Origin: Colocasia esculenta
Taxonomy: Eukaryota; Streptophyta; Magnoliopsida; Alismatales; Araceae
Direction of reading: 5' to 3'
DNA: 64,000 nt
Assembly: GCA_014218235.1 (NCBI GenBank)
Contig: CM024764.1
Span: forward strand, 69,229,184 to 69,293,183
This document shows positions 34,516 to 46,130 of the stretch, in pieces. The position numbers and the translations under genes are program-made. The notes under the pieces were generated by a model. That model saw only the letters and a list, made by a program, of their open reading frames with translations. It did not search any database and was not told the DNA's origin. Position 1 is the first letter of the stretch. The number at the start of each line of letters is the position of its first letter.

Positions 34516-37383
34516 ATGGATTCTCAAGGTTTTATTGCTGAAGGCCATTCCATCAATAGGCCACCCTTCTTCAATGGGACTGACTATTCTTATTGGAAGA
34601 ATCTCATGCAAGTCTTCCTTAGAGCCCAGAACTATGAGATTTGGAGGGTAGTTGAGGTAGGTCCTTATGAGAACCAGGGAGAAGAGGAAACCTGGACAAG
34701 GGAACAAATTAGGAGGGCCACCCTAAACTACAGTGCCATGAACATGGTTCAATGTGCAGTCCACCCAAAAGAGTACTCAAGAATCTCCATGTGCAAATCT
34801 GCTAAGGAGATGTGGGATAAGCTTGAGTTACTTTATGAGGGAACATCCCAAGTTAAAGAAACCAAAGCAAATATTCTTGTTTCTGAATATGAATTATTCA
34901 TGATGAAATCTGATGAATCAATTTCTAAAATGTTTGCTAGGTTCATGATTATTGTAAATGGACTGAAGGCTCTAGGTAAGGACTACACTGATGCTGATTT
35001 GGTAAGAAGAATCTTGCGCTCTCTATCATCCAATTGGCATACAAAGGCTACAGTAATTGAAGATTCTAAGGATTTATCCAAAATCTCTTTGGATGAACTC
35101 ATAGGATCTTTAATGACTTATGAAATAAATCTGAAGAGAAGTGAAGAACACATGATTAAGGCTAAACCAGTAGCACTTAAGGCTTCATCAAGCAACAAAG
35201 AGAAAAATCAAGAAAAATCAAGTTCTGATGAGTCTGAGTCTAATGAGGATGAACTTTCCATCATGACTAGACAATTCAGAAAAATTTTAAAATCAAGAAG
35301 AGGAAAATTCAATGGAAAGAAAAAATATTCTTCTAGTAAAAGGAATGCTTCTTCTTCAAATTTTAATGCTAGCAGAAATCAAAAAACAGATGAAGATATT
35401 GTTTGCTATAGGTACAACAAAATAGGACACATGAAGGGTGAGTGTCCTGAGATCAAAAAGGACAAATACAAGAAGAACAACAAATTGAAGAAGCCAAAAG
35501 CCATGATTGCAACTTGGTCGGATGAAGACCAAAGTGAGGATGAAGAAGAGAACTCTTCAAGTTCAGCAAATGAGGAGTTATGCTTTATGGCCAACAGTAG
35601 TGATGGAAAGGATTCATAAAGAAAAGGAGCAAAAGAAATTCACAAGCACTTAATGGCAAAGAAGAGCTTCAATGAATCTAGAAAATCAACAATTCAAAAG
35701 ACTTTGGCTCTAACAGCACATTCTATGAGCTCAGAGCATTCTGCATCCTCTTCAGAACACAATAATTCAAATGGGTCTACAAGGTCAGGTAAATCAATTC
35801 CAGATCCATTTATGTATTCAAATTCTGATTCTGATGCAGATGAAAGCATGTCTTATGTTGAATTGATTGAATTCTGTAAAAATATGCAAAATCTTAATGC
35901 AAAGCTTAACACTAAAAATAAAGATTTGAAAAAGACTTTAAAATATTGCCATAAGGAAAGTGAAAATTTGAAAAACACACTTGAATTGTTCCAGAACAAT
36001 GATAAAGATCTTTTAGAAGAAATTGAGAATTTGAAAATTGAAGTTCAGAAACTGAATTCTGAAAAAGAAAGTCTAAGAGATAAAATCAAAATTTGTGAAA
36101 ACAAGTTGTCCAAGTTAAAAGAAGACCATGATCAGTTGGAATTTGAAAATCTTAATTTGAAAGATGAAAATGAAAAATTGATTGATCTCAATGAAAACTT
36201 CAAATTTGACAATGATCAATTAAACAAATAGATTTCTAACATGGCTCATGATCATCAAATAAATGAAAGATGCAAACAACTTGTTGAAGAAAATAGTCAT
36301 CTAAAATGGAAGATTGAATGTTTGGTGCATGATAAACCATTGGACAATGATTGTAGCAATTTGAGTAATAAAATTGCTAATTTGGAAAAACAAATTGCTC
36401 AATTTGAAAAAGAAAAGAACAAGATAAAAAATGGTTTGGATGTCATGCTAGATAAACTTCAAATTTCAGAAAAAGAAGTTGTTGCATTAAAAGCTGAAAA
36501 ACAGAAGCTTCAACATGAATTGAAAAATAATAAATACACAAGTCTTACCTCTGTGAGAGATAAGAAAAATGAAAATAAAACAAAATTAACAATTGTTAAA
36601 GCTGCTGCGAACAAGAACTCTGTTAATTCTAATGAAAAGCTTGTGAAAGTTCTTGTTCAAAAACAGACAGAGAAAAAGAAGAATGCTACTGTCAAGAAGA
36701 TTCATCTACTTTCTCCATCAGTTCAAAAAGCTCCAAGGCAAGTTCCAAATTCACATCATGCCAAGAGCCACCAAAAGGTATCTCCTTCTTCTCATGGTAA
36801 GCCTCCTCACATGAAAAGGAGATTCCAGCAAATACATACATGCCAAGGTAAGTACCAGGTAAGAAATGATCTCATTTGCTTTAATTGTAATAAACCTGGT
36901 CATTTAGCCAAATTTTGCTGGAATAGAGATCAACATTTCCATAAATATGTGAAATCAGTCCAGTGCTTCACATGTCATAATATTGGGCATACTTCTAGGG
37001 AATGTTGGCATAGAATTGATAATCTTGTGCATGATCCCATGTTTCATGTTAATGTACATAAGACTAAAGATCATGTTCATGCTGAAAACACTTAGAAATT
37101 CTATGTACATAAAAAAAGAACTGTTGCACAAAAGATCTCTTCTGAATTCCATGTTAAAAATCTCAATGATAAAAATCTGAAAAATAGAAAACAAAATGTT
37201 CAGTATGTCAGTGGTGCATTCTATACCAATAGCTCTAAGATTAGAAACCAAGATTCCAGTGTTTCTAGTCTTCAGAAAAATGCACCCAATATCAAATTCT
37301 TTTGGATTCAAAAATCATTGTTGAAAATTCATGGAAGATCCTTAGGACCCAAACAAGTTTGGGTTCTAAAATGTGCTGCTTGA
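34516..37383 (+). pseudogene. Copia-2 extended gag with coiled coils and three zinc knuckles
   Basis: The frame from the ATG at 34516 (MDSQGF...) to the TGA at 37383 is 956 codons with three in-frame stops (35617, 36229, 37093) and no frameshift. The N-terminal UBN2-type gag core closely matches Copia-1 (NRPPFFNG, YWKNLM, EMWDKLELLYEG). A first knuckle at about 35400 is degenerate (CYRYNKIGHMKGEC, second Cys lost). Residues from about 35850 to 36540 form a long coiled coil. Two intact CCHC knuckles follow: CFNCNKPGHLAKFC at about 36880 and CFTCHNIGHTSREC at about 36964. The frame ends with GPKQVWVLK. Sirevirus Gag is known to contain coiled coils; two of the three stops lie at the ends of its parts. 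Confidence 0.85.
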
Positions 37384-37554
37384 ATGCTGGATGTAGGGAT
37401 CCTTGTAGTCAATCTCAAAATGAAGGCTTCATGACAAAGGCTACAAGGAAAGTAAGTGAAGAGAATAAAAGAAAATGAAAATCTCACCAGGTAAATACTC
37501 TTGAGTGATTCTCTGCTAAATAAAAACTGAAATCAATTGGGACTCTTATGCAAA

Positions 37555-37657
37555 GATCAATTGGTATATCAAATGGTGAACTGTGGAAGGACAAGTCATG
37601 CTTGTCTGGAAACTCTCATTATGTGTGAGGAATAACCTCCGCCAAGTACCAATGATC
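37555..37657 (+). repeat. Structured ~100-nt motif, copy b
   Basis: The outer arms GATCAATTGGTA and TACCAATGATC pair over 11 bp with one bulged A. The inner hairpin is GACAAG/CTTGTC. Confidence 0.7.
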
Positions 37658-38364
37658 TTCCTTGTGTAAGAGTCATTAATTTTAAAAATAAAAATAAAAA
37701 ATGGTTGTCATTGAAACATGATTGCTTGTTTATTTCATTTCTTCTATGATGATTTTAGCTTGAATTACTTGCAAAAATTTTCACATCATTCACATGTAAC
37801 TAAGAATCATGATTTTGTTGAAAATGCTCAGAAACTCCATGTGAATATAAATTGAACACTTCATGAAAACATAGATGCATTGAGCAAGGCAAAAAGAAAA
37901 TTTGGAACTAATTCTGCTCATAATTTTGTCAATGAAAGAAATGCATCTATACCAAAAATAAAATCATTTTGGATTCAAAAATCTTTATTGCACTCTAACA
38001 TTGATTTCATTGCAGGACCCAAGCAAGTGTGGGTCCCAAAACCAGCTTGATCAGCAAGCTGAGGAGTCTTGCAGCCATACATTGTAAATGGATTCAAGAT
38101 ATTGGCTGTGCAAGGCAAGAAATGATTGGAGAACACAGGTAAAATCTTTGAAAAGCAATTGAAGTCCATTCAGGTAAAACTTCTTTATCATTTCAAATTT
38201 GAATTGCCTGAATTGAAATGATGTTTGATTTTGTATCTGAACAATGAAAAATGTGTTCTAAAGCTACTCCCAACAATAACTTTGTGTTTTAACATTTGGA
38301 ATCATGTTTGTGTTATCATGCTTGCTTAACTGTGCCCATGATTCTGTGTACATATCAACTTCTT

Positions 38365-38470
38365 TGACTTTTTTGTTATATCAAATGTTGACATGTGGAA
38401 AAACAAGTTATGCTTGTTTGGAAGCTATCATTATGTGTGAGTAAAATACTCCGCCAAGTACCAAAAGTCA
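38365..38470 (+). repeat. Structured ~100-nt motif, copy c
   Basis: The outer arms TGACTTTT and AAAAGTCA pair fully. The inner hairpin is AACAAG/CTTGTT, a compensated change of the first base pair compared with the other copies. Confidence 0.7.
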
Positions 38471-38639
38471 TGTTATGCTTAAAGCTAATTGTGTTCATAA
38501 TCATGTGTAAATTGCTTGCTAGTTTTTTCATTCCATGCACATATTAAGGGGGAGTAAATTTGAAAAAGTGCAAAAAATGTTCTTGAAAATGTAATGAGTT
38601 TCATGCTAAAACTAAAGAATAATTGACCTTTTTGCAGTG

Positions 38640-38740
38640 ACTATGTGGTATATCAAATGGTGAAATGTGATAGGACAAGTTAGGCTTGTCTGGAAACTCT
38701 CATCATGCGTGAGAAAAATTCTCCGCCAAGTATCAATAGT
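38640..38740 (+). repeat. Structured ~100-nt motif, copy d
   Basis: The outer arms ACTATGTGGTA and TATCAATAGT pair with one bulge and a G-U. The inner hairpin is GACAAG/CTTGTC. Confidence 0.7.
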
Positions 38741-39110
38741 TTTTTTTCCTGCATAAAAGGTCATCAAGAAAAATGAAAATCTCAAAAACTTTATTTTAAG
38801 TCTTTGAAAATTTTCTCCTTCAATAAATTGCCTGTTAATGCATGCTTGTGTTGGACCGAGCCCCTTACCGTTGCACCAAAAGCTCGAGCTGGTAGTGAAG
38901 GCGGTAGCCAAATATTTAAGGCGGAAGCGCAAAGCACCACGTCAACGCTGTGGTCGGCATGAGGGGCTTCGCACAGGGTTTTTACCCCTGCGGCGGGTTG
39001 GGTTGCCAGCCCCGATGTCACTATGCTGCCCCATAACAGCATAGTGGCAGCGATTCCCTAAGGGAGTCGATGGCAGTTAACCAACAAACTCCCCCCCAGT
39101 GGCACCCGGG

Positions 39111-39174
39111 GGAATCGAACCCGCAACCTTGCTCTGATACCACTTGTTGGACCGAGCCCCTTACCGTTGCACCA
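39111..39174 (-). promoter_or_regulatory. A-box and B-box-like Pol III motifs around the TRIM primer site
   Basis: On the minus strand TGGTGCAACGGT (39174-39163, inside the LTR end) resembles a tRNA A box, and GGTTCGATTCC (39121-39111) matches the B-box consensus. They are 53 bp apart from start to start, with the primer site between them. Whether they promote transcription is inference. Confidence 0.55.
39131..39142 (-). other. Primer-binding site of the TRIM
   Basis: The minus strand reads TGGTATCAGAGC two bases from the LTR end (39145). Confidence 0.9.
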
Positions 39175-39607
39175 AAAGCTCCAGCTGGTAGTGAAGGCGG
39201 TAGCCAAATCTTTAAGGTGAAGCGTAAAGCACCACGTCAATGCTGTGGTCGGCATAAGGGGCTTCGCACAGGGTTTTTACCCCTGCGGCGGGTTGGGTTT
39301 CCAGCCCCGTTGTCACTATGCTGCCCCATAATAGCATAGTGGCAACGATTCCCTAAGGGAGTCGATGGCAGTTAACCAACAGCTTGATCATGTTCATATT
39401 CTTTCTGTGCAAACTACTTTGAATGAACATATCTGAATTGCTTAAATGATCATTTCATATCATGCATATCTTATGGGGAAGTGAGTCAAAAGAATCTTCG
39501 AGTGAAACGCTGAAGAAATATTCTTTCATATCTGATTTATCATCAACTCCCATTCAGTTTGTTGACAAATGTTCCTGCAAATGAATTCCTCACTCTCACA
39601 TTGCATT

Positions 39608-39711
39608 GGCATTCTTGGTATATCAAATAGTGATTTGAAGAAAGACAAGTCAGGCTTATCTGGACACTTTCACTATGCGTGAGTATATGTCTCCGCCAAG
39701 TATCAAGAGCC
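39608..39711 (+). repeat. Structured ~100-nt motif, copy e
   Basis: The outer arms GGC-at-TCTTGGTA and TATCAAGAGCC pair with a two-base bulge and one G-U. The inner hairpin GACAAG/CTTATC has one mismatch. This copy is the closest to that in Copia-1. Confidence 0.7.
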
Positions 39712-40963
39712 TTGTATGCAATTGTTGAGGGGGAGTCCTTGTCTTTCAAATAAAACATTCACGTTCATTCTATTTTCACTTGATTCCATTCCTATTTCTT
39801 CAATAATCTTCATGTTCACCTTGTAAGGGGGAGATACATAAAAGGGGGAGTCATTATCATATCTCTTGAACTTACTTGTCTATTTTGAACCCCAAAGTCA
39901 TCAGAATTTTTGAGTCATTGTGCTATTTTCTTATGAGAGAATTAAAATATTGAAACTAAACTCATTGTGCATTTAGTTTAATTTCAAAGATTCAGTATCA
40001 TTTCAAGGTTAAGCAATCTTAATACTGAATGTCTTTAAAATGACTTGCAAAACACTTGTAGGCACATGAGTGGCTTTACTATTTAACATGTGCATGTTTA
40101 AGCTTCATTTTTACCACATGTTAAGAATAATTTCTCTAAATTCATAGTCATGACTTGTCTGGTCAAAGCAAACATATTTCTGCAAAACATCAAAAGAAAA
40201 TGATGAAAATGATCAACAATCTGGAAAGATACAAATAGAGCAATGCAAATTCTTGAACCACTGAGTAACCGGGCCATTTCACCTAAAAAGTGATATGTTT
40301 TGCGTCAAAAAGTGGAAATCAAAAATTTTAACTCTGCATAAGATAATGAAAGTTAAACCACTGAGTAATCAGAAGATTTTACATCTAATCAATGTGATCT
40401 CTTGCACTGAAAAGTGAGATTTAACTAATTTATTCTTGTATTCTTTCCCAGTCAAAAAATAAAAGAAAATCAAATTGACAGGATGAAAATGCTTAAGACC
40501 TTCATAAAGTTCATGTATACTGAGTTTAGACCTATTATTTTACATTGTGTTAAACTTAGAGCTCCTAACATCCTTGTTAAATATTTTTGCTCATTCATAT
40601 AGGTCACTTTACTTCACATTTGCATTATTATTTTAACTACAATCAGATCATTATATTTTTGCTCTACCTTGTGTTGAGTGTGTCTTTGTGATTAAACTTT
40701 GTGGCACAATACCAAAAACACAATCATTTCTCTCATTTGACAATATCACTTTGCCTCACTTATTTTGATTACTTCTGACCATTTATTTCCTACATTTCAT
40801 TTCTTCTTAAAGGAGGAGAAAGTAAAAGTTTCTAGGGGGAGAAAGTTTTTTATGGGGAGAAAGTTCAAAGGGTGTATATGGTCAAGGGGAGTTATTGCAG
40901 TCAAGGGAGTCAGGTTATTGGGAGACTGTGCATATGTTTTGTCATCATCAAAAAGGGGGAGAT

Positions 40964-42722
40964 TGTTGGGTTGAGTGTGTTTTGGAATTTCCTAAAGTTG
41001 TATTTTAATGATGACCAATGAACATCACTCATACTTTGATTCTGATGATGACATATTGTGATTTTAATGATGACATATTGTGATTTTGATGATGACATGT
41101 TGAACATGTTATTTTATACATATCACAACAATGCTTAGAACACATATTTTTGATGTTTAATATCTCATATTTTAATGATAATACATTGTACTTATGATTT
41201 ATGTGTTAAATTTGCAGGTGTATATATATTTTGTCATGGTAGTGTCGACACACCCATTGATGGTGTAGACACTGGGTCAGAGTCCCTGAAGGTTTTTCAT
41301 GAAGACAGGGTCAAGTGTGTCGACACAGTCCCAGGCAGTGTCGACACTAGTCCCAGATCCTAGAGAACCCAGTTGACAGGTCTGTATAGTGTGTCGACAC
41401 AAGCTCAAGTGGTGTCGACACTAAATACAGTTCCCAGAAGACTTGTTTGTCAGTTCTGGACAGTGTGTCGACACAGCCTGAAGTAGTGTCGACACTAGTG
41501 ACCCTTCCCAGAGAACCAATTCTGCCAGTTTGGGACAGTGTGTCGACACACTCCATGGTGGTGTCGACACACTCCAACTGAAACTAAAAAATGTGAATTT
41601 CTCTGGACACGTGGCTACTTGGGAATTAGGGGATTTGACCTAGGTTTCCGTGCCCATGCACCCCAAGGCACTTTATGGACATATGGGGCTATAAATACCC
41701 ATGTTCCTTGTACCCCAAAGGCAAGAGAGCCCATACACTTCCAGAAGAAGCTTTTTGGCAGCCAAAGGGGGCTTTCCAGATCTTGCTCCATCTCCAGAAG
41801 TTGCAGGCTATCCTTTCAAGAGGAAGGACGTGGGAATCAAGGGGAATCTCTGGAGAGAAGCTTGTTGTGCTAGGCAAGGGAGTAGATCCAGCTGAAGAGG
41901 CGCAGGAGAAGAAGGATTTCTGGCATTTCAGATGCCATCAAAGCAGAGCATCGCCAATTGAGGAGAATCTCCATCGATTTCCATCAAGGCTCCTCAATTG
42001 AAGCGTCTGAAAGGCCTCTTCATCGAAGAACACTCATTCTACATCCATTTCTCACTTCAGAGTTTGTTCTTCTTTATTTCGTCTATGAGATTTGTGCATG
42101 AAGTTCTGCACAAATTTATGTGTACGAATTTGTCTTGAATCAGATCATTTCTAGAGGATCTGATTTCTGTTGTCTTTGATCTAGCTTGTGTTTTGGGAGC
42201 CGTCGAGCTCTGATTTGTGAGTCGTCGCACTCACGTTGTGGTTTGAGCCATCGTGCTCAATTTGGAGTCGTCGTGCTCCGATTGTTGTTTGAGCCGTCGC
42301 ACTCAGTTTGTGAGTCGTTGAACTCAAGGTTGTGTGTTGAGCCATCGTGCTCAAGGATGTTTGGAGTCGTCGTGCTCCAGTGTGTGTTGTACTTAAGGTT
42401 TTGAGTAGTGTGGCCTCACTGTGTGAGAGGTGGATGTAGGAGTCACTGGAGGTGATTTTTGAACCACCTAAAAATCCTCTGTGCAATGGTTTGAATTGTG
42501 GTTTGACTTTGTATTATGCTAGATGCATGCATAGGGATTTCGTTCACACTACTAATCGATTTGCTCACACACACTAATCACACTTCAGATCAGTAAATTG
42601 TTTAGGTGAATTGATATCTGATTCGAAGCATTTTTTAAATTGCTTGAGCTTTCGCATTAATTGGTGTCAGATCTATTCAACCCCCCTTCTAGATCTGATC
42701 CATCCACCCATTCGATCCTACA
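40964..42722 (+). repeat. Copia-2 3' LTR
   Basis: This 1759-bp LTR has the same boundaries and internal order as the 5' LTR and is followed by the TSD ctaat. It has a few percent differences from the 5' LTR in the segments compared by eye. Confidence 0.93.
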
Positions 42723-45700
42723 CTAATGTTATGTGTGTGTAAGTGTAAAGAAATCATGAGAATATGATAAATCCTACAAATGGCTTTTAAATAATTAAAT
42801 TTATATAATTATTACCATTTATTAATTTACCAGGTCAAATTATCTATAACATGGTTTAATCATTGCTAAAGAAGGGGTATATAGCCTAAACAGCAGGGGT
42901 ATATGCATAAATTATACTTATGGTAGGAATTTTAAAGAGGCGACAGGGTTGCCCATCGCGATCAAGATGCGACGGGGTAGAGTGGCGTGACATCAGCCAA
43001 AACGCGGCGGGGGTCCCGGTCGCGATTCCTGTAGTGGCGGGCACCCGGGCGCGACAGCCGAACCGGCCGGCTTGGCCCGGTTCTCGCTGGAAATTGCGGT
43101 GGCATAGGCCGCCGTGTTCTTAATGCGACGCGCTTGCTGGGCGTGACCCTGCTGATATCGCGGCGGGTCGCGCCGTCACGATATCAGAAAGGGTCCGGCC
43201 CTTTTCCTTTTTTTTTTTTTCCAGAGCTAGTCCTGCTTGATAGAGGGTCATTCTAAATTCAATATAAAATTGTACGATGATACAAAAATCACAAAACCAG
43301 TTTTAAACAAAAGTAGACACATAGATTTATCCACAGGTATGATTAATTCGAAAATAGACATGGTTTAGGCATGCTTTGATTAGGTTACATTTCGGTGACC
43401 TAAACATATGCAGTCAAGGTTCAACGAATTAATTAGCAATGGATCCATGATGAAAATTAGGCAAACTAGGGGCGTTTGAAAGCTAACATGATGTAGTATT
43501 TATGAGAATTTTCTCATGGCATGGGATTAAGTATGCACGAGGTTTGAAAGCAAGCATGAAGGGTCGGGTACATGGATCTGATAGGGATTCAAGTAATTAA
43601 TTCTCCCTCATGGGAGATCGAAATAGAGCGAAACTAGAGGGCTTTTGCACGGAAACATGAAGTCTCCCTAGGGTAATTTTTACACGAATTTGGCTTGAGA
43701 GATTGCCTACCTTTTTCATAGAGTAAAGAAATCCCTAGTTGATGACGAAAAATAGAGAAGAAAATCCCAAGCTCCAGCCCTTCTCCTCCAAGCTCCTCGT
43801 CCAAAATCGCCTCCCCTTCATCTCCCAAGCCTCTAGACACGAACTAGGGTTTGGTGGGGGCCAATTGGTGGAGTTTTTATTGCTATTAGAGTCCTAAATG
43901 CCTAAAACTCCTCTTTCTCTTCCAAATTCCGAAAATAGATAATTATATCCTATTTTCCTATTAATTATCCACCTAATTAGGATGAGGATAAGGCCTAATC
44001 TTGTGGCCAAAGGATTAGGATGGGCTAATGGCTTTTGTTTTAGATAATTACAAGTTATTTAGTGCTTATCCTAGTCCTTTACTATTAATTAATTAATTAA
44101 ATCCGAAATTGAGATATTTAATTCTCATCCCATGATGGGCTCCTCTTTATTAGGCCCATTATTTTGTATTTGAGCCAATTACACAACCCATTATTTATTT
44201 AACTTAATGGGCTTGATTTAATTTCTTTTTATTTCACTTATTCCCCCTTTATTCTAACTAAATCTATTTACCTCATTTATTTTAAAATAAAAATTTTATT
44301 TTATTTAGATTTTAAAAATCAAGGGTGCTACAACCTAGGCGCGCTAGATTAATTAAAGATAAGCCACCACCCAGGCTCGCTAGATCTTACCTGTACAAAG
44401 AGATTCAAAAGATGAAAGCAAACAGATCGATCTCCGCAGGCATTTCGAACAAAACCTGTCATCATATTTTACAAAAAAATATATTAATAAGTGATGGGTA
44501 AATCAAGACAATTTATATCGCTAACAAGAACTAAATGTTTGCAATAGGGATATATATTTAAGGACTTTTAGAAGCATGTTAATTGAATAAAATCAGAAGT
44601 CGACTATATGGTATCACTTGCATAGGAGTAGTCACAGGGAAAAAAAATTTGTGCTTTCTATCATAATCATAGTGGTGGTGTGATTATAAGCTATTTTTGC
44701 TCAATAACAAAATAAAGGTAATTGCTCATTGTTGCTTATACAACATGGGAAACATGTTGCAAATTAAATTGACACAATGAGTAAGCAATAATGATGATAA
44801 TATGGAATAAACTGAGGTTGGCATATACCTCCCAAGAAGCTTACGATATGTACAAGGGTTTTTAACTATTTCGTCAAAGCATTGCGATCTACTAAGATAA
44901 ACAAAAGATTAACAATGCAAAATAAATGGCTTCACAAGAAGAATGTCGATTAGCAGGTTGACCTATGACACAACATAAAATAGTTTACTCAAAGGGATAT
45001 TCCCGTAAACCAATTAGCAGAGACAAAGATATCCTTTAAATACCACAAAATGGGAGTCCCTTAGCTACGCTATCTTACTAATGATGACTACTCGAATGCA
45101 ACCAAGATCTACCAGCTAAACAAACATTAAAGCATGTATGCCTCAAGCATGGGCACATTATGATGTTTACCACATTAGAAATTGGTGGACACTCCAATAA
45201 CAAAACAACTCAGTGATGGCATAACCCATTGTTGGAGACTCTTGGAGTAGACATATCACTAATCCCTTGTTGGAATGCCAAATAAGCCAATGAGGGTTGT
45301 GCTGTGAGTGTGTAGATGAATTGGAAATAGAAGTAGAAGTGGGTGTTTTTATTTGAAATTTTAAGGTAGAAGGTAAATAGATATAGGAATGAAAACAAGA
45401 GTTCAAATATTTTAGGATTGTGCAATTTAGTCAAGTTAAAAAAAACAGTAGCAAGTTATACAAAAATTGCATCCATACAAATGATTCTAAATTAATATTA
45501 CAAAATCAAATGGGCCCACATGGATCACATGGCCCATGCGCATGCATCCTCCAATTCACATTATTACAGTAATTTAAAATACACCAAATAGCCTCTGGTC
45601 AACCTATCTATTTTCTCAATCGTTTACCTATCAAGAGGAAGAAGATGACAAGAAGAGCAGGGCTGCCCCCAGTGTTAGAGAGGATAGCGGTGAGCCCTGA

Positions 45701-45892
45701 CGCCGAGGGCACCATCTAGCAGCGTGCCGTAGGCTTTGTTCGTACCTTTGCTTAGGGTACCACCTGAAACAAATGGGGTTCAGTCAAGCCCAAGCCAAAG
45801 CTCTGCATGTCACTGAAGTACTCATCTATTCATCATCATATAGCTTCCATGGCATACACAAGCTCTGTTCGTACCCTTGTTCGTGCCTTTGC

Positions 45893-46130
45893 CCCACTGC
45901 CCCCCTCCCATTGCCACCCTCCCACCCCACTGCCCCCCTCCGATAGCACCGGCCACCCCACTGCCCCCCTCCCATAGCACTGGCCACCCCACTGCTCGAT
46001 CCCCTCCCACAACGCCACCCCACTGCCCACCACCCACAGCGCCACCCCATTGCCCACCTCCCATAGCACCAGCCACCCCACTGCCCCCCTCCCACAGTGA
46101 CACCCCACTGCCCCCCTCCTAGAGCCCACC
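45893..46130. repeat. C-rich minisatellite (~33-bp unit)
   Basis: Units of the kind ccactgcccccctcccatag are repeated six to seven times. A second C-rich repeat with ccaaattgatcgaac follows at 46175-46370, three copies. ORFs through it are repeat artefacts. Confidence 0.85.

Larger units (their letters stand above)
38849..39381 (-). mobile_element. TRIM (miniature LTR retrotransposon), 533 bp
   Basis: Two direct repeats of 238 and 237 bp (38849-39086, 39145-39381) start tgttgg and end ccaaca. They flank a 58-bp internal part, and the whole is flanked by gcttg (38844-38848, 39382-39386). On the minus strand the internal part has a primer site TGGTATCAGAGC (39142-39131) and a purine tract (39097-39087), giving the orientation. 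There is no coding capacity. It must be mobilised by another element's proteins. Confidence 0.93.
37384..40963 (+). other. Copia-2 3' non-coding region replacing pol
   Basis: No pol domain is present. A second copy of the gag-end motif, GPKQVWVPK, is encoded at about 38008-38040, so the gag-pol junction region was duplicated or rearranged. Four structured ~100-nt repeats and a TRIM lie here. GGGGGAG-type polypurine motifs occur at about 38548, 39729, 39827, 39844 and 40834, and the true polypurine tract is at 40950-40963. Confidence 0.8.
32640..42722 (+). mobile_element. Copia-2: gag-only Sirevirus without pol
   Basis: The element is 10.08 kb with LTRs at 32640-34400 and 40964-42722, both TGTTGGGTTGAG...CCTACA. 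It is flanked by ctaat (32635-32639, 42723-42727). It has a primer site, a long gag frame and a polypurine tract, but no protease, integrase, RT or RNase H. Between gag (ending 37383) and the 3' LTR lie 3.6 kb of non-coding repeats and a TRIM. It could move only with Pol supplied by a related element such as Copia-1's family. Confidence 0.92.
23541..44332 (-). mobile_element. Gypsy-A: full-length Ty3/gypsy, Tekay/Del-like
   Basis: The element is on the minus strand with LTRs at 23541-26580 and 31211-44332; the latter is interrupted by Copia-2. It is flanked by accta at 23536-23540 and 44333-44337. The internal region (26581-31210) holds one gag-pol frame, a tRNA-iMet primer site and a polypurine tract. 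LTRs of about 3.03-3.04 kb and the chromodomain-like Pol tail suggest the Tekay/Del chromovirus lineage. Without Copia-2 the element is about 10.7 kb. Confidence 0.92.
31211..44332 (-). repeat. Gypsy-A 5' LTR (right copy), split by Copia-2
   Basis: The two parts are 31211-32639 and 42728-44332. Together, after removing Copia-2 and one TSD copy, they give about 3034 bp, matching the left LTR. The split falls at aaatactaat/gttatg, uninterrupted in the left LTR at about 24975. The part at 42938-43190 holds the GC-rich TCGCG palindromes. Confidence 0.92.

Noticed and set aside
37555..37657. Hammerhead or twister ribozyme
   Set aside because: The CTGATGA/GAAA core of hammerheads and the conserved twister loops are absent in the structured motif.
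39087..39180. A tRNA gene in the TRIM (B-box and A-box-like sequence)
   Set aside because: No proper acceptor and anticodon stems can be drawn, and the sequence is explained by the TRIM primer site and LTR junction.
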